From: Nocardia amikacinitolerans NBRC 108937
Lineage (GTDB): Bacteria; Actinomycetota; Actinomycetes; Mycobacteriales; Mycobacteriaceae
Assembly: GCF_001612615.1 (NCBI RefSeq)
Contig: NZ_BDAU01000028.1
Location: 156,792-220,791, forward strand
Direction: 5' to 3'
DNA: 64,000 bases
Shown here: piece by piece, positions 28,214 through 36,395 of the stretch
How the letters are laid out: each line of letters begins with the position of its first letter
How positions within the stretch are numbered: the stretch's first letter is position 1
Notes under the pieces: model-generated
Databases searched by the model: none
What the model saw: the letters and a program-made list of their open reading frames with translations, nothing else
Told to the model about the DNA's origin: nothing
Program-made: the position numbers and the translations under genes

Positions 28214-29983
28214 ATGAGTGAATCGCGACCGATTCAGGAACACCGCTACGACGTCGTGATCGTCGGTGCCGGTGGCGCGGGCATGCGCGCGGCGATCGAG
28301 GCCGGTCCCCGGGTCCGCACCGCGGTGCTGACCAAGCTGTACCCGACCCGTAGCCACACCGGCGCGGCCCAGGGCGGTATGTGCGCCGCGCTGGCCAACG
28401 TCGAAGAGGACAACTGGGAATGGCACACCTTCGACACCGTCAAGGGTGGTGACTACCTGGTCGACCAGGACGCCGCGGAGATCATGGCCAAGGAGGCCAT
28501 CGACGCGGTCATGGACCTCGAGAAGATGGGTCTGCCGTTCAACCGGACCCCCGAGGGCAAGATCGACCAGCGCCGTTTCGGTGGCCACACCCGCGATCAC
28601 GGCAAGGCCCCGGTCCGCCGCGCGTGCTACGCCGCCGACCGCACCGGCCACATGATCCTGCAGACGCTGTACCAGAACTGCGTCAAGCACGACGTGGAGT
28701 TCTTCAACGAGTTCTACGTGCTCGACCTGGTGCTCACCGAGACCGACCGCGGTCCGGTCGCCACCGGTGTGGTCGCCTACGAGCTGGCCACCGGCGAGCT
28801 GCACGTCTTCCACGCCAAGTCGATCGTGTTCGCCACCGGCGGCTCGGGCCGGATGTACAAGACCACCTCGAACGCGCACACGCTGACCGGCGACGGCATG
28901 GCGATCGTGTTCCGCAAGGGTCTGCCGCTGGAGGACATGGAGTTCCACCAGTTCCACCCGACAGGTCTGGCCGGTCTCGGCATCCTGATCTCGGAAGCGG
29001 TTCGCGGTGAGGGCGGCATCCTGCGCAACGCCTCCGGCGAGCGGTTCATGGAGCGCTACGCCCCCACCATCAAGGACCTGGCACCGCGCGACATCGTCGC
29101 CCGGTCGATGGTGCTCGAGGTGCTCGAAGGCCGCGGCGCGGGTCCGAACAAGGACTACGTGCTCATCGACGTGACCCACCTCGGTGAGGACGTGCTCGAG
29201 GAGAAGCTGCCCGACATCACCGAGTTCTCCCGCACCTACCTGGGCGTCGACCCGGTGAAGGAGCCGGTGCCGGTCATGCCGACCTGCCACTACGTGATGG
29301 GCGGCATCCCGACCCGGATCCGCGGCGAGGTGCTGCGCAACAACACCGACATCGTCCCCGGCCTCTACGCGGCGGGCGAGTGCGCGTGCGTCTCGGTGCA
29401 CGGCTCCAACCGCCTCGGCACCAACTCGCTGCTCGACATCAACGTGTTCGGCCGCCGCGCGGGCATCGCCGCCGCGGAGTACGCCCAGCGCACCGAGTTC
29501 GTCGACATGCCGGAGAAGCCGGCGCAGATGGTCACCGAGTGGCTGGAAATGCTGCTGTCGGAGCACGGCAACGAGCGGGTCGCCGACATCCGCACCGAGC
29601 TGCAGTACACGATGGACATGAACGCCGCCGTGTTCCGCACCGAGGACACCCTCAAGCAGGCCCTCACCGACATCCACGCGCTCAAGGAGCGGTACTCGCG
29701 GATCTCGGTGCAGGACAAGGGCAAGCGGTACAACAGCGACCTGCTGGAGGCCGTCGAGCTCGGCTTCCTGCTCGAGCTTGCCGAGGTCACCGTCGTCGGC
29801 GCGCTGAACAGGAAGGAATCGCGCGGCGGCCACGCACGCGAGGACTACCCGGACCGCGACGACGTGAACTTCATGCGGCACACGATGGCCTACAAGGAGA
29901 GCCCCGAGCTCATCGCCGACATCCGCCTCGACTTCAAGCCGGTGGTGCAGACCCGTTACGAGCCGATGGAGCGTAAGTACTGA
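28214..29983 (+). CDS. sdhA: Succinate dehydrogenase flavoprotein subunit
   Basis: 589 residues. It oxidises succinate to fumarate with covalently bound FAD. The FAD motif VVIVGAGGAGMRAA is at residues 14-27; the covalent-FAD histidine is His48 in TRSHTGAAQGG. The catalytic region contains QFHPTGLAG, the dicarboxylate-binding HGSNRLGTNSLLD and the arginine of RGEGGILRN. The sdhA stop and sdhB start share one base (TGATG), ensuring coupled synthesis. Confidence 0.97.
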   Translation: MSESRPIQEHRYDVVIVGAGGAGMRAAIEAGPRVRTAVLTKLYPTRSHTGAAQGGMCAALANVEEDNWEWHTFDTVKGGDYLVDQDAAEIMAKEAIDAVMDLEKMGLPFNRTPEGKIDQRRFGGHTRDHGKAPVRRACYAADRTGHMILQTLYQNCVKHDVEFFNEFYVLDLVLTETDRGPVATGVVAYELATGELHVFHAKSIVFATGGSGRMYKTTSNAHTLTGDGMAIVFRKGLPLEDMEFHQFHPTGLAGLGILISEAVRGEGGILRNASGERFMERYAPTIKDLAPRDIVARSMVLEVLEGRGAGPNKDYVLIDVTHLGEDVLEEKLPDITEFSRTYLGVDPVKEPVPVMPTCHYVMGGIPTRIRGEVLRNNTDIVPGLYAAGECACVSVHGSNRLGTNSLLDINVFGRRAGIAAAEYAQRTEFVDMPEKPAQMVTEWLEMLLSEHGNERVADIRTELQYTMDMNAAVFRTEDTLKQALTDIHALKERYSRISVQDKGKRYNSDLLEAVELGFLLELAEVTVVGALNRKESRGGHAREDYPDRDDVNFMRHTMAYKESPELIADIRLDFKPVVQTRYEPMERKY

Positions 29984-30756
29984 TGACTGCTGTTGCCGAA
30001 GCACCCTCTTCGCAGAAGCCCGCTCCGGTCCCCGACGGCTCGGTGATGATCACCGTCAAGGTGGCCAGGTTCAACCCGGAGGACGACAAGGGCGCGCACT
30101 GGGAGTCCTTCCAGGTGCCGGTCCTGCCGACCGACCGCTTCCTGAACGTGCTCATCTACATCAAGTCCTACCTGGACGGCACGCTCACCTTCCGTCGCTC
30201 GTGCGCGCACGGCGTGTGCGGTTCGGACGCGATGCGGATCAACGGCGTGAACCGGCTGGCCTGCAAGGTGCTGATGAAGGACATGCTGCCCAAGGGCGGT
30301 AAGTCGCTCACCGTCACCGTCGAGCCGATCCGCGGCCTGCCCGTGGAGAAGGACCTCGTCGTCGACATGGAGCCGTTCTTCGACGCGTTCCGCGCGGTGA
30401 AGCCCTACCTGATCACCACGGGTAACGAGCCAACCCGCGAGCGCATCCAGAGCCAGGCCGACCGCGCCCGGTTCGACGACACCACCAAGTGCATCCTGTG
30501 CGCCTGCTGCACCACCTCCTGCCCCGTGTACTGGAGCGACGGCAGCTACTTCGGCCCGGCCGCGATCGTGAACGCCCACCGCTTCATCTTCGACAGCCGC
30601 GACGAAGGCGCCCGCGAACGCCTCGACATCCTCAACGACGTCGAAGGCGTCTGGCGCTGCCGCACCACCTTCAACTGCACCGACGCCTGCCCCCGCGGCA
30701 TCGAGGTCACCAAGGCCATCCAGGAAGTCAAGCGAGCCCTCCTCTTCACCCGCTGA
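29983..30756 (+). CDS. sdhB: Succinate dehydrogenase iron-sulfur subunit
   Basis: 257 residues. Three Fe-S clusters are readable: the [2Fe-2S] set in SCAHGVCGSDAM with Cys74, Cys79 and a later Cys94; the [4Fe-4S] set CILCACCTTSCP around residues 170-180; and the third set completed by FNCTDACPRGIEV near 232-236. It carries electrons from SdhA to quinone. The last 11 codons, stop and terminator are duplicated 1.1 kb downstream (31865-31962). The gene itself is intact. Confidence 0.97.
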   Translation: MTAVAEAPSSQKPAPVPDGSVMITVKVARFNPEDDKGAHWESFQVPVLPTDRFLNVLIYIKSYLDGTLTFRRSCAHGVCGSDAMRINGVNRLACKVLMKDMLPKGGKSLTVTVEPIRGLPVEKDLVVDMEPFFDAFRAVKPYLITTGNEPTRERIQSQADRARFDDTTKCILCACCTTSCPVYWSDGSYFGPAAIVNAHRFIFDSRDEGARERLDILNDVEGVWRCRTTFNCTDACPRGIEVTKAIQEVKRALLFTR

Positions 30757-30818
30757 CCCCCCGGACCACCGCCTCACTACGAAGGCCGCCACCGTCCCGA
30801 AGACGGTGGCGGCCTTCG
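30720..30818. repeat. Direct repeat copy 1: sdhB 3' end plus terminator
   Basis: 99 bases running from the last base of a sdhB Ile codon through the last 11 codons, the stop and the terminator. They recur at 31865-31962 with a single C deleted in the six-C run after the stop; otherwise the copies are identical. The repeats bracket a two-gene toxin-antitoxin module. Confidence 0.95.
30781..30817 (+). terminator. sdhCDAB operon terminator
   Basis: A perfect 16-bp stem (30781-30796 with 30802-30817) and a five-base CCGAA loop lie 24 bases after the sdhB stop. The identical hairpin occurs again in the downstream repeat copy. Confidence 0.9.
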
Positions 30819-30925
30819 TCGCTTCCAGCGGTCGTCGAGAGCCCGTGGCCACGACCACATCCGGCTCGACGGATCATCGACCACATCCGCCGAGGACGGC
30901 CGATCACGTTGACCGAACAGCCAGA

Positions 30926-30952
30926 CGTACTCTACGTACTTGACGTACTTGA
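30926..30952 (+). promoter_or_regulatory. Three tandem 9-bp repeats upstream of the antitoxin gene
   Basis: CGTACTCTA, CGTACTTGA and CGTACTTGA occur head to tail at 30926-30934, 30935-30943 and 30944-30952. They lie 44-70 bases before the antitoxin ATG, where an autoregulatory operator is expected. TTGACC at 30949-30954 may serve as -35; no -10 at ideal spacing is clear. Confidence 0.5.
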
Positions 30953-30995
30953 CCTTTCCTCTGGATGATAGTCGTATCCGAGGAAAGGCGATCCG

Positions 30996-31412
30996 ATGTC
31001 CGCAGTGCGCTATGACAGCTACACGGAAGCCCGAGCCCATCTGAAGGACCTGTTGGACGCCGCAGGACAAGGGCGAGTGGCAACCGTCCGTCGCGACACC
31101 GAGTATGCCGCTGTCGTCGACGCCGAGCGACTCCGCTATGCCCTGGCCAGGTTGTGCCCCGCCAACGCGGAAGTCGTCCCCGAGAACGGCGGATGGTCGA
31201 TGTACCTACCTGGGCTGCCAATCGGTGCCGATGGCGCCGACTTCGACGAGGCCGTCGAAGAAATGATCATCGCGCTGCGTGAGTACGCGGATGACTGGCA
31301 AAGCCGACTGCGTACCGCACCCAATCACCGTGAACACTGGGGTCTCGTTCAGCTGATCGAGCTCAGCAACGATGCGCAACTTCACGACTGGCTTGTCGGG
31401 GCCACCCAGTGA
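30996..31412 (+). CDS. Phd/YefM-type antitoxin
   Basis: 138 residues, AGGAAAGG ribosome site. The N-terminus MSAVRYDSYTEARAHLKDLLDAAGQGRVATVRRD matches the Phd/YefM antitoxin fold, which binds operator DNA and continues into the alanine-valine strand YAAVVDAERLRYAL. The C-terminal 70 residues form a longer domain than in minimal antitoxins and probably bind the toxin. It overlaps the next gene by four bases. Expected role: neutralise the toxin and repress the operon. The family call rests on the N-terminal pattern. Confidence 0.7.
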   Translation: MSAVRYDSYTEARAHLKDLLDAAGQGRVATVRRDTEYAAVVDAERLRYALARLCPANAEVVPENGGWSMYLPGLPIGADGADFDEAVEEMIIALREYADDWQSRLRTAPNHREHWGLVQLIELSNDAQLHDWLVGATQ

Positions 31413-31834
31413 CGTGGCCTCAGCCGACCCGTGAACGGCACGAGCAGTTCTGCAAGCTCGAGAGGTGGGAACGGATACGAGATGCGCGCGGGCGCACCGG
31501 AACTCACCACATCACGTATGAACTCGGACTGTCGGACGGCAGGATACTACGGACCCGAATCTCACACCCGGTCGATCGCACGGGCTACGGCACAGCTCTG
31601 TGGTCTCATATCCTGAGAGATCAACTCGAAGTCACCGAAGATGAATTCTGGCAGTGCATCTCGCACGGCATCTTGCCCGACCGCGGTGCACCGGAACCGC
31701 CACGTGAGTCCCTGCCCGCCGATCTGGTCCACCTGTTGATCCATCGGGTCGGCCTCACCGAAAGCGAAGTCGGGGCCATGGACAAGCCCGAGGCGATCGC
31801 TCGATTGCAGCGATTTTGGATCGAAGGAGTGTAG
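31409..31834 (+). CDS. Putative toxin of the Phd-linked module
   Basis: 141 residues, start overlapping the antitoxin stop (GTGA). It begins TWPQPTRERHEQFCKLERWERIRDARGRTGTHH. The basic, His/Arg-rich N-terminal half (THHITYELGLSDGRILRTRISHP) and the later ILRDQLEVTEDEFW segment fit a group often annotated as cytotoxic translational repressor of a toxin-antitoxin system. It is not a clear RelE or Doc: no HPFxxGNG motif, and the RelE basic triad is not identifiable. Toxicity is inferred from the partner and arrangement. Confidence 0.6.
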   Translation: MTWPQPTRERHEQFCKLERWERIRDARGRTGTHHITYELGLSDGRILRTRISHPVDRTGYGTALWSHILRDQLEVTEDEFWQCISHGILPDRGAPEPPRESLPADLVHLLIHRVGLTESEVGAMDKPEAIARLQRFWIEGV

Positions 31835-31864
31835 GCCTGACACGCGGGCCGACTTTGGGGCCAG

Positions 31865-31962
31865 CCAGGAAGTCAAGCGAGCCCTCCTCTTCACCCGCTG
31901 ACCCCCGGACCACCGCCTCACTACGAAGGCCGCCACCGTCCCGAAGACGGTGGCGGCCTTCG
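31865..31962. repeat. Direct repeat copy 2: sdhB 3' end plus terminator
   Basis: 98 bases, identical to 30720-30818 except for one missing C. It is not linked to any sdhB reading frame upstream, so it is an extra copy. It carries the same 16-bp terminator hairpin, which here lies 30 bases after the toxin stop and would terminate the toxin-antitoxin transcript. Confidence 0.95.
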
Positions 31963-32048
31963 CTGGATTGCGGGGCTTCGGCCACGCGGGGCCTCGCCTG
32001 CATCCGAACCGATTCACCGGCCGCACGCGGGGATTCGGCGGCGCAAGA

Positions 32049-33293
32049 TCAGGGGACCGGGGAACGCGTTGCGCGGCGCGCGAACGGCGGGGCGTGTTCG
32101 GGGCGGAGGCCGATACCGCCCAAGTAGGCGGTGACAGCGCGCAGCCGGGCCGAGCGGCGCAGCAGCCGCAGCGGGGCTGGGAGCCTGCGCTCGTCGAGGG
32201 TGGCGTTCAGGGCGGGGCGGATGAGCATGTCGTGTTCGGCGCGCTGGGACCGCTGGACCATCGCCGCGGGGAAGGATCGGCGGCGTTGGACGCGGGCCAG
32301 ATCGGTACGGCGAAGCTTGCCGCGTCGCAAGGGTTCGGCGAGGTATCGCGCGGTGGCGACGGCGTCTTGGATCGCGAGGTTGACGCCGACGCCGCCGACC
32401 GGCGACATGGTGTGCGCGGCGTCGCCGATGCACAGCACGCCGTCGGCGTACCAGCGGCGCAGCCGGTCCATCCCGGTCCGCAGCACGGCGACATCGTCCC
32501 AGTCGCGGATGGCGGCGAGTTGCCGCTCCGAGAAACCGCACAGCTCGCCGAGACGGGACCGCCACGCCGCGATGTCCTCGAGTCGCCGCTGCTCGTCGGT
32601 GCCTTTCGCGATGAGGTACGCCACCTGCTGGTAGTCGCCGCGATCCATCGCCACCGCCACCTGACCCCCGCCGAACCAGCCGAACACCTCGCCGTCGCCG
32701 ATGTGGGACTTGGGTACTCGGACCTGCCACACATCCATCGGAATCTCGAACTCGCGCACCGGCAGTCCGGATTCACGGCGCACCACCGACCACCTGCCGT
32801 CGCAGCCAACCGTGAGATCCGCGGTGAGCGACCGCGCTCCGCCGTCCGCATCGGTGTAGTCGACACCGGTGACCCGGCCGTCGTCGTCGCGGCGTAATCC
32901 GGTGACGGTGCAGTCGCGACGGAGGGTGAACGTCGGCTCCTCGGAAGCGGCAGCGCACAGCAGATCAAGGAAATCGCCTTGGGGCACCATCGCGATGTGC
33001 TTGTGCCGACCGGGAATTCGGCTGAAATCCGCCATCACGACGACGGTGTCGCCGATTCGGATACGCATCTGCCGCAGGCGTCCGGCGGGAATTCTCGCGA
33101 ACCGTTCGCCCAAGCCGAGTTCGTCGAGAAGGCGCAGTGTCGACGGGTGGACGGTATCGCCGCGGAAGTCCCTTCGGAAGTCGGCGTGCTTCTCGAGCAC
33201 GGTCACCTCGACGCCCGCGCGAGCCAGCAAGAGTCCGAGCGTCATCCCCGCTGGGCCGCCACCCACGACGACGCACCCCGTTCGTTCGATCAT
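32049..33293 (-). CDS. FAD-dependent monooxygenase (aromatic hydroxylase type)
   Basis: 414 residues. The FAD motif VVVGGGPAGMTLGLLLARAG spans residues 8-27, with the conserved Glu of VTVLEKH after it. The second flavin motif LCIGDAAHTMSPVGGVGVNLAIQDA is near residue 290, and DG of TVGCDGRWSVVR near 165 completes the class A hydroxylase triad. It probably hydroxylates or epoxidises an aromatic or polyketide-like substrate with NAD(P)H and oxygen. TAGCCT (minus strand, 33300-33305) lies six bases before the ATG. It is divergent from a TetR gene, the likely regulator. Confidence 0.85.
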   Translation of the reverse strand: MIERTGCVVVGGGPAGMTLGLLLARAGVEVTVLEKHADFRRDFRGDTVHPSTLRLLDELGLGERFARIPAGRLRQMRIRIGDTVVVMADFSRIPGRHKHIAMVPQGDFLDLLCAAASEEPTFTLRRDCTVTGLRRDDDGRVTGVDYTDADGGARSLTADLTVGCDGRWSVVRRESGLPVREFEIPMDVWQVRVPKSHIGDGEVFGWFGGGQVAVAMDRGDYQQVAYLIAKGTDEQRRLEDIAAWRSRLGELCGFSERQLAAIRDWDDVAVLRTGMDRLRRWYADGVLCIGDAAHTMSPVGGVGVNLAIQDAVATARYLAEPLRRGKLRRTDLARVQRRRSFPAAMVQRSQRAEHDMLIRPALNATLDERRLPAPLRLLRRSARLRAVTAYLGGIGLRPEHAPPFARRATRSPVP

Positions 33294-33299
33294 GCCGCC

Positions 33300-33348
33300 A
33301 GGCTAACAGAACTTAGACTCTGTCTAAATTTCGATGGCGTGTAAGAAT
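33300..33348. promoter_or_regulatory. Divergent promoters with TTAGAC-N3-GTCTAA operator
   Basis: A perfect 6-bp inverted repeat (33313-33318 and 33322-33327) sits between two -10 elements: TAGCCT on the minus strand at 33300-33305 for the monooxygenase, and AAGAAT on the plus strand at 33343-33348 for TetR. Both are six bases from their start codons. One bound repressor could shut both genes. Confidence 0.65.
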
Positions 33349-33354
33349 CCAGGC

Positions 33355-33972
33355 ATGGGACTGCGGGAACAGAAGAAGCGGAAGACCAAGCAGGCTCTCG
33401 TCGAGGCGGCCCTTCGATTGTTCGGCGAGAAGGGCTACGACAACACCACCGTCGCCGAGATCGCCGCCGCCGCACAGGTTTCCTATGCGACCTTCTTCAA
33501 CTACTGCACCACCAAGGAAGACGTCGTCTTCGCCGACGACGACCTCTACGACGAACTTCTCGCCGAGATCTTCGCGACCCGCGTCCCATCCGAACGTCCC
33601 GCCGACCTACTCTTGCGCGCGATCGATCAGCTGAGCGCGGCGACGAGCTGGAGTTTCCCGCTCGATCACGAACTCACGCACATCCGAGCACGCCTCATCG
33701 CCGAAGTGCCCGCCCTGCGCGCTGCCGCTCTGCTGCGCAACGCCGGCCTCCGGCAGCGCCTGACCCGAGCCCTCCTCGACGCCTACCCCGACGATCTCGA
33801 CATACTGCACGCGGCAGCACTGACCGGCGCGATGGTCGGTGCGGTCGACGCGGTGCTCGACGACTCCGCCAGAGGACAGCTGACACCCACCACGATCACC
33901 GGCATCGTGCACCAAGCCGCTGAAATCGGCCTGCGCGGGCACCTGTCGGAGGGAGCACGGCATACGACCTGA
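33355..33972 (+). CDS. TetR-family transcriptional regulator
   Basis: 205 residues from the ATG at 33355; an in-frame upstream start at 33334 would run through the promoter. The helix-turn-helix is LREQKKRKTKQALVEAAL with TTVAEIAAAAQVSYATFFNY (about residues 3-52). The C-terminal domain is of the MftR/AcrR-like type. It is divergent from the FAD monooxygenase and probably binds the TTAGAC-N3-GTCTAA site between them, controlling both. Inducer unknown. Confidence 0.88.
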   Translation: MGLREQKKRKTKQALVEAALRLFGEKGYDNTTVAEIAAAAQVSYATFFNYCTTKEDVVFADDDLYDELLAEIFATRVPSERPADLLLRAIDQLSAATSWSFPLDHELTHIRARLIAEVPALRAAALLRNAGLRQRLTRALLDAYPDDLDILHAAALTGAMVGAVDAVLDDSARGQLTPTTITGIVHQAAEIGLRGHLSEGARHTT

Positions 33973-33978
33973 GCCGAC

Positions 33979-34662
33979 TCATTCCCGGCCGAGGGGAAGA
34001 GGAGTCGCGCAGGACCAGTGTTCGCCCGCGAGGACGACGTGGTCAAGGAAGCGGAGGCCTACGGTGCGGCAGGCTTCGATGATGGCGGTGGTGGTGCGCC
34101 GGTCGTCGAGGCTGGGGGTGGCGGTGCCGGAGGGGTGATTGTGGACGAGGGCGAAGGCGCGACCGTCGTGGCGGAGGACGGTGTTGAGGATTTCGCGGAT
34201 CGGGACGGTGACCTGATCGACCGCGCCTTCGGCGACGAACACCTTCTGCCGCAAGCGATTCTGGGTGTCGCAGACCAGCACGAGGATTCGTTCCACGCGG
34301 ACGCCGTCGAACAGCGGGCGGGCGATGCGGACGACGTCGAAGGCGCTTTCCAGGTGCGGCGCGGCCTCGGGTTCGGCGCGTGCCCTGCTGCCGAGCTGGA
34401 AGGCGGCGATGATCGCGGCGGCCTTGGCCACCCCGACGCCGGCTCTGCGGAACAGTTCCTCGGGCCGGGCCGCGGCCAGACCCGGGATGCCGCCGTATTC
34501 GGCGAGGAGCTCCGCGGCCAATTCCAGCGCGCTCTCGCCCCTGCGACCCTGACCGAGCAGCAGGGCGAGCAATTCGCTGTCGCTGAGCGCGTGCGGACCG
34601 AGCGCGAGCAGTCGCTCACGCGGGCGTTGGCCGAAGGGCAGGTTGGCGATCGGTACCGACAT
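33979..34662 (-). CDS. radC: RadC-family JAB/MPN metalloprotein
   Basis: 227 residues from an ATG at 34662 with GAGGGGG upstream. The N-terminal UPF0758 helix-hairpin region (LPFGQRPRERLLALGPHALSDSELLALLL) precedes a JAB1/MPN-like metal domain with Glu, then HNHPSG (174-179) and Asp of SLDDRRTT, the full zinc-binding set. The family was named for DNA repair, but its biochemical role is not established; plasmid and phage relatives act as anti-restriction-associated proteins. It is convergent with TetR and divergent from the lipoprotein hydrolase. Confidence 0.9.
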   Translation of the reverse strand: MSVPIANLPFGQRPRERLLALGPHALSDSELLALLLGQGRRGESALELAAELLAEYGGIPGLAAARPEELFRRAGVGVAKAAAIIAAFQLGSRARAEPEAAPHLESAFDVVRIARPLFDGVRVERILVLVCDTQNRLRQKVFVAEGAVDQVTVPIREILNTVLRHDGRAFALVHNHPSGTATPSLDDRRTTTAIIEACRTVGLRFLDHVVLAGEHWSCATPLPLGRE

Positions 34663-34774
34663 CTCAGACCCCCTCGAAGGCGATGGAGAATTCGGATTGT
34701 GCCAGCGGCCACCGACAGGTCGGGTGGGTGCGCGGTTCGGGCAGAATGAGGGGACGAACCGATTGGGGGGACGA

Positions 34775-36319
34775 ATGTCTGGGTGGCGCAAGAACTCCAA
34801 GAACACGGGGGCCCACGGCCGCGACGGCGCGACGCGGACCGTCCGCGCACTGAGCGCGACCGCGCTGCTGACGCTCGCGGCCTGCGGAGGCTCCGGCACC
34901 GCGGCGAGCCCGGACCTCGACAGGTACTACGACCAGCGCGTCGCATGGGGTTCCTGCGCGGACTTCCCGCACGGCGCCGAGCTGACCGCCGGCGGCCTGG
35001 AGTGCGCGCGGGTGACCGTCCCGCTCGACTACGCCGAGCCCGACGGCGCCACGGCCTCGATCGCCATCTCCCGCCTGCCCGCTCGCGGCGAGCGGGTCGC
35101 CGCCCTGCTCACCAATCCAGGCGGCCCCGGATCGCCGGGACTCGCGATGCCGCTGATGTTCGCGGAAAGCGAGACGGCGCAACGCTTCGACGTGATCGGC
35201 GTCGACGTGCGCGGCCTCGGCGCGTCCACACCGAAGGTGGTGTGCCTGACACCGGAGGAGTTCCAGGCGGAGCGCAACGAGCTCGACGTCGACTATTCGG
35301 CGGAAGGCATCGCGCAGACCGAGCGCGAACACCGCGACTACGTCGACAAATGCGTGCGGCGAACGGGGGTCGACGTACTGGCCAACGTCGGAACCCGCGA
35401 GGTGGCACGGGATTTCGATGTGATCCGGGCGGCGCTCGGCGACGAGAAGCTGACCTACTACGGCGGCTCCTACGGCACCCGCCTCGGCTCCACCTTCGCC
35501 GAGATGTTCCCCGATCGGGTGCGCGCCATGGTCCTCGACGGTGGCGTCGACCCGGCCACCGACATGGTCGACGCCGTGGTGTTCTCGCGCGGCTTCCAGC
35601 AGGCCTTCGACGCCTACGCCGCCGACTGCGCGAAGGCGCCGGACTGCCCGCTCGGCACCGAACCGGCCCGCGCCACCGCGGCCTTCCACGCCCTTGTCCT
35701 CCCGCTGATCGACCGGCCCGCCGCAACGGCGGACCCGCGCGGCCTCGGCTACCGCGACGCGCTCAGCGCGGTAGCCAATTCGCTGTACAACCCGGCGGGC
35801 TGGCCCGGTATCACCACGGGTCTGAAAGAGCTGGCCGGGGGCCGCGGCGACGCGCTGCTGGCGTTCGCGGACGTCATCGCGAGCCCGAGCATCGTCGAGC
35901 GGGATCTGCAGCAGGCGGTGTTCTGCCTCGAGGAGAAGCGCGTCACCGATCGCGCGGAGGCCGCCGAACTGGACCGCCACACCCGCTCCGCCGCACCGAT
36001 TTTCGACGACGGGCGCGCGACGGGACAGGCTCCGCTCGGCGTCTGCGCCTTCTGGCCGGTGCCGACGAACTCCCAGCCGCACGTCCCCTCGATACCGAAT
36101 CTGCCGAAGGTCGTTGTCGTCTCCGTCACCGGCGATCCGGCCACCCCGCACCAGGGCGGGATCAACCTGGCCCGTGCGCTCGGCGCTTCCCTGGTCACCT
36201 ACGAGGGCGTGCAGCACGGCGTCTTCGGCCAGGGTGTGGCGTGCGTGGACGAGGCGGTGTTGCGCTATCTGATCGATCTCACCCCGCCGCCCGAAGGCCT
36301 GGTCTGCCGGTCGGTCTGA
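34775..36319 (+). CDS. Lipoprotein alpha/beta-hydrolase, TAP-like peptidase (1)
   Basis: 514 residues from an ATG with GGGGGGA upstream. The lipobox LTLAAC places the lipid-modified cysteine at residue 37, so the mature enzyme is anchored outside the membrane. The nucleophile is Ser232 in YYGGSYGTRLGS; oxyanion region LLTNPGGPGSPG; the C-terminal TAP-like domain ends with His in YEGVQHGVFGQG. Closest in style to M. tuberculosis CaeA/Hip1 (Rv2224c) and Rv2223c. It probably cleaves short peptides or esters in the envelope. A paralogue follows 76 bases downstream. Confidence 0.85.
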   Translation: MSGWRKNSKNTGAHGRDGATRTVRALSATALLTLAACGGSGTAASPDLDRYYDQRVAWGSCADFPHGAELTAGGLECARVTVPLDYAEPDGATASIAISRLPARGERVAALLTNPGGPGSPGLAMPLMFAESETAQRFDVIGVDVRGLGASTPKVVCLTPEEFQAERNELDVDYSAEGIAQTEREHRDYVDKCVRRTGVDVLANVGTREVARDFDVIRAALGDEKLTYYGGSYGTRLGSTFAEMFPDRVRAMVLDGGVDPATDMVDAVVFSRGFQQAFDAYAADCAKAPDCPLGTEPARATAAFHALVLPLIDRPAATADPRGLGYRDALSAVANSLYNPAGWPGITTGLKELAGGRGDALLAFADVIASPSIVERDLQQAVFCLEEKRVTDRAEAAELDRHTRSAAPIFDDGRATGQAPLGVCAFWPVPTNSQPHVPSIPNLPKVVVVSVTGDPATPHQGGINLARALGASLVTYEGVQHGVFGQGVACVDEAVLRYLIDLTPPPEGLVCRSV

Positions 36320-36395
36320 GCGGATCCCAGCGGGCCCGACAACCGCCGGTTCGGGCACACTGTTCGGCGAACCGGCATCCGGGGGAAGGCGAATA

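Noticed and set aside
31816..32127. 103-codon frame across the second sdhB repeat
   Set aside because: Runs through the terminator repeat; no ribosome site or family features.
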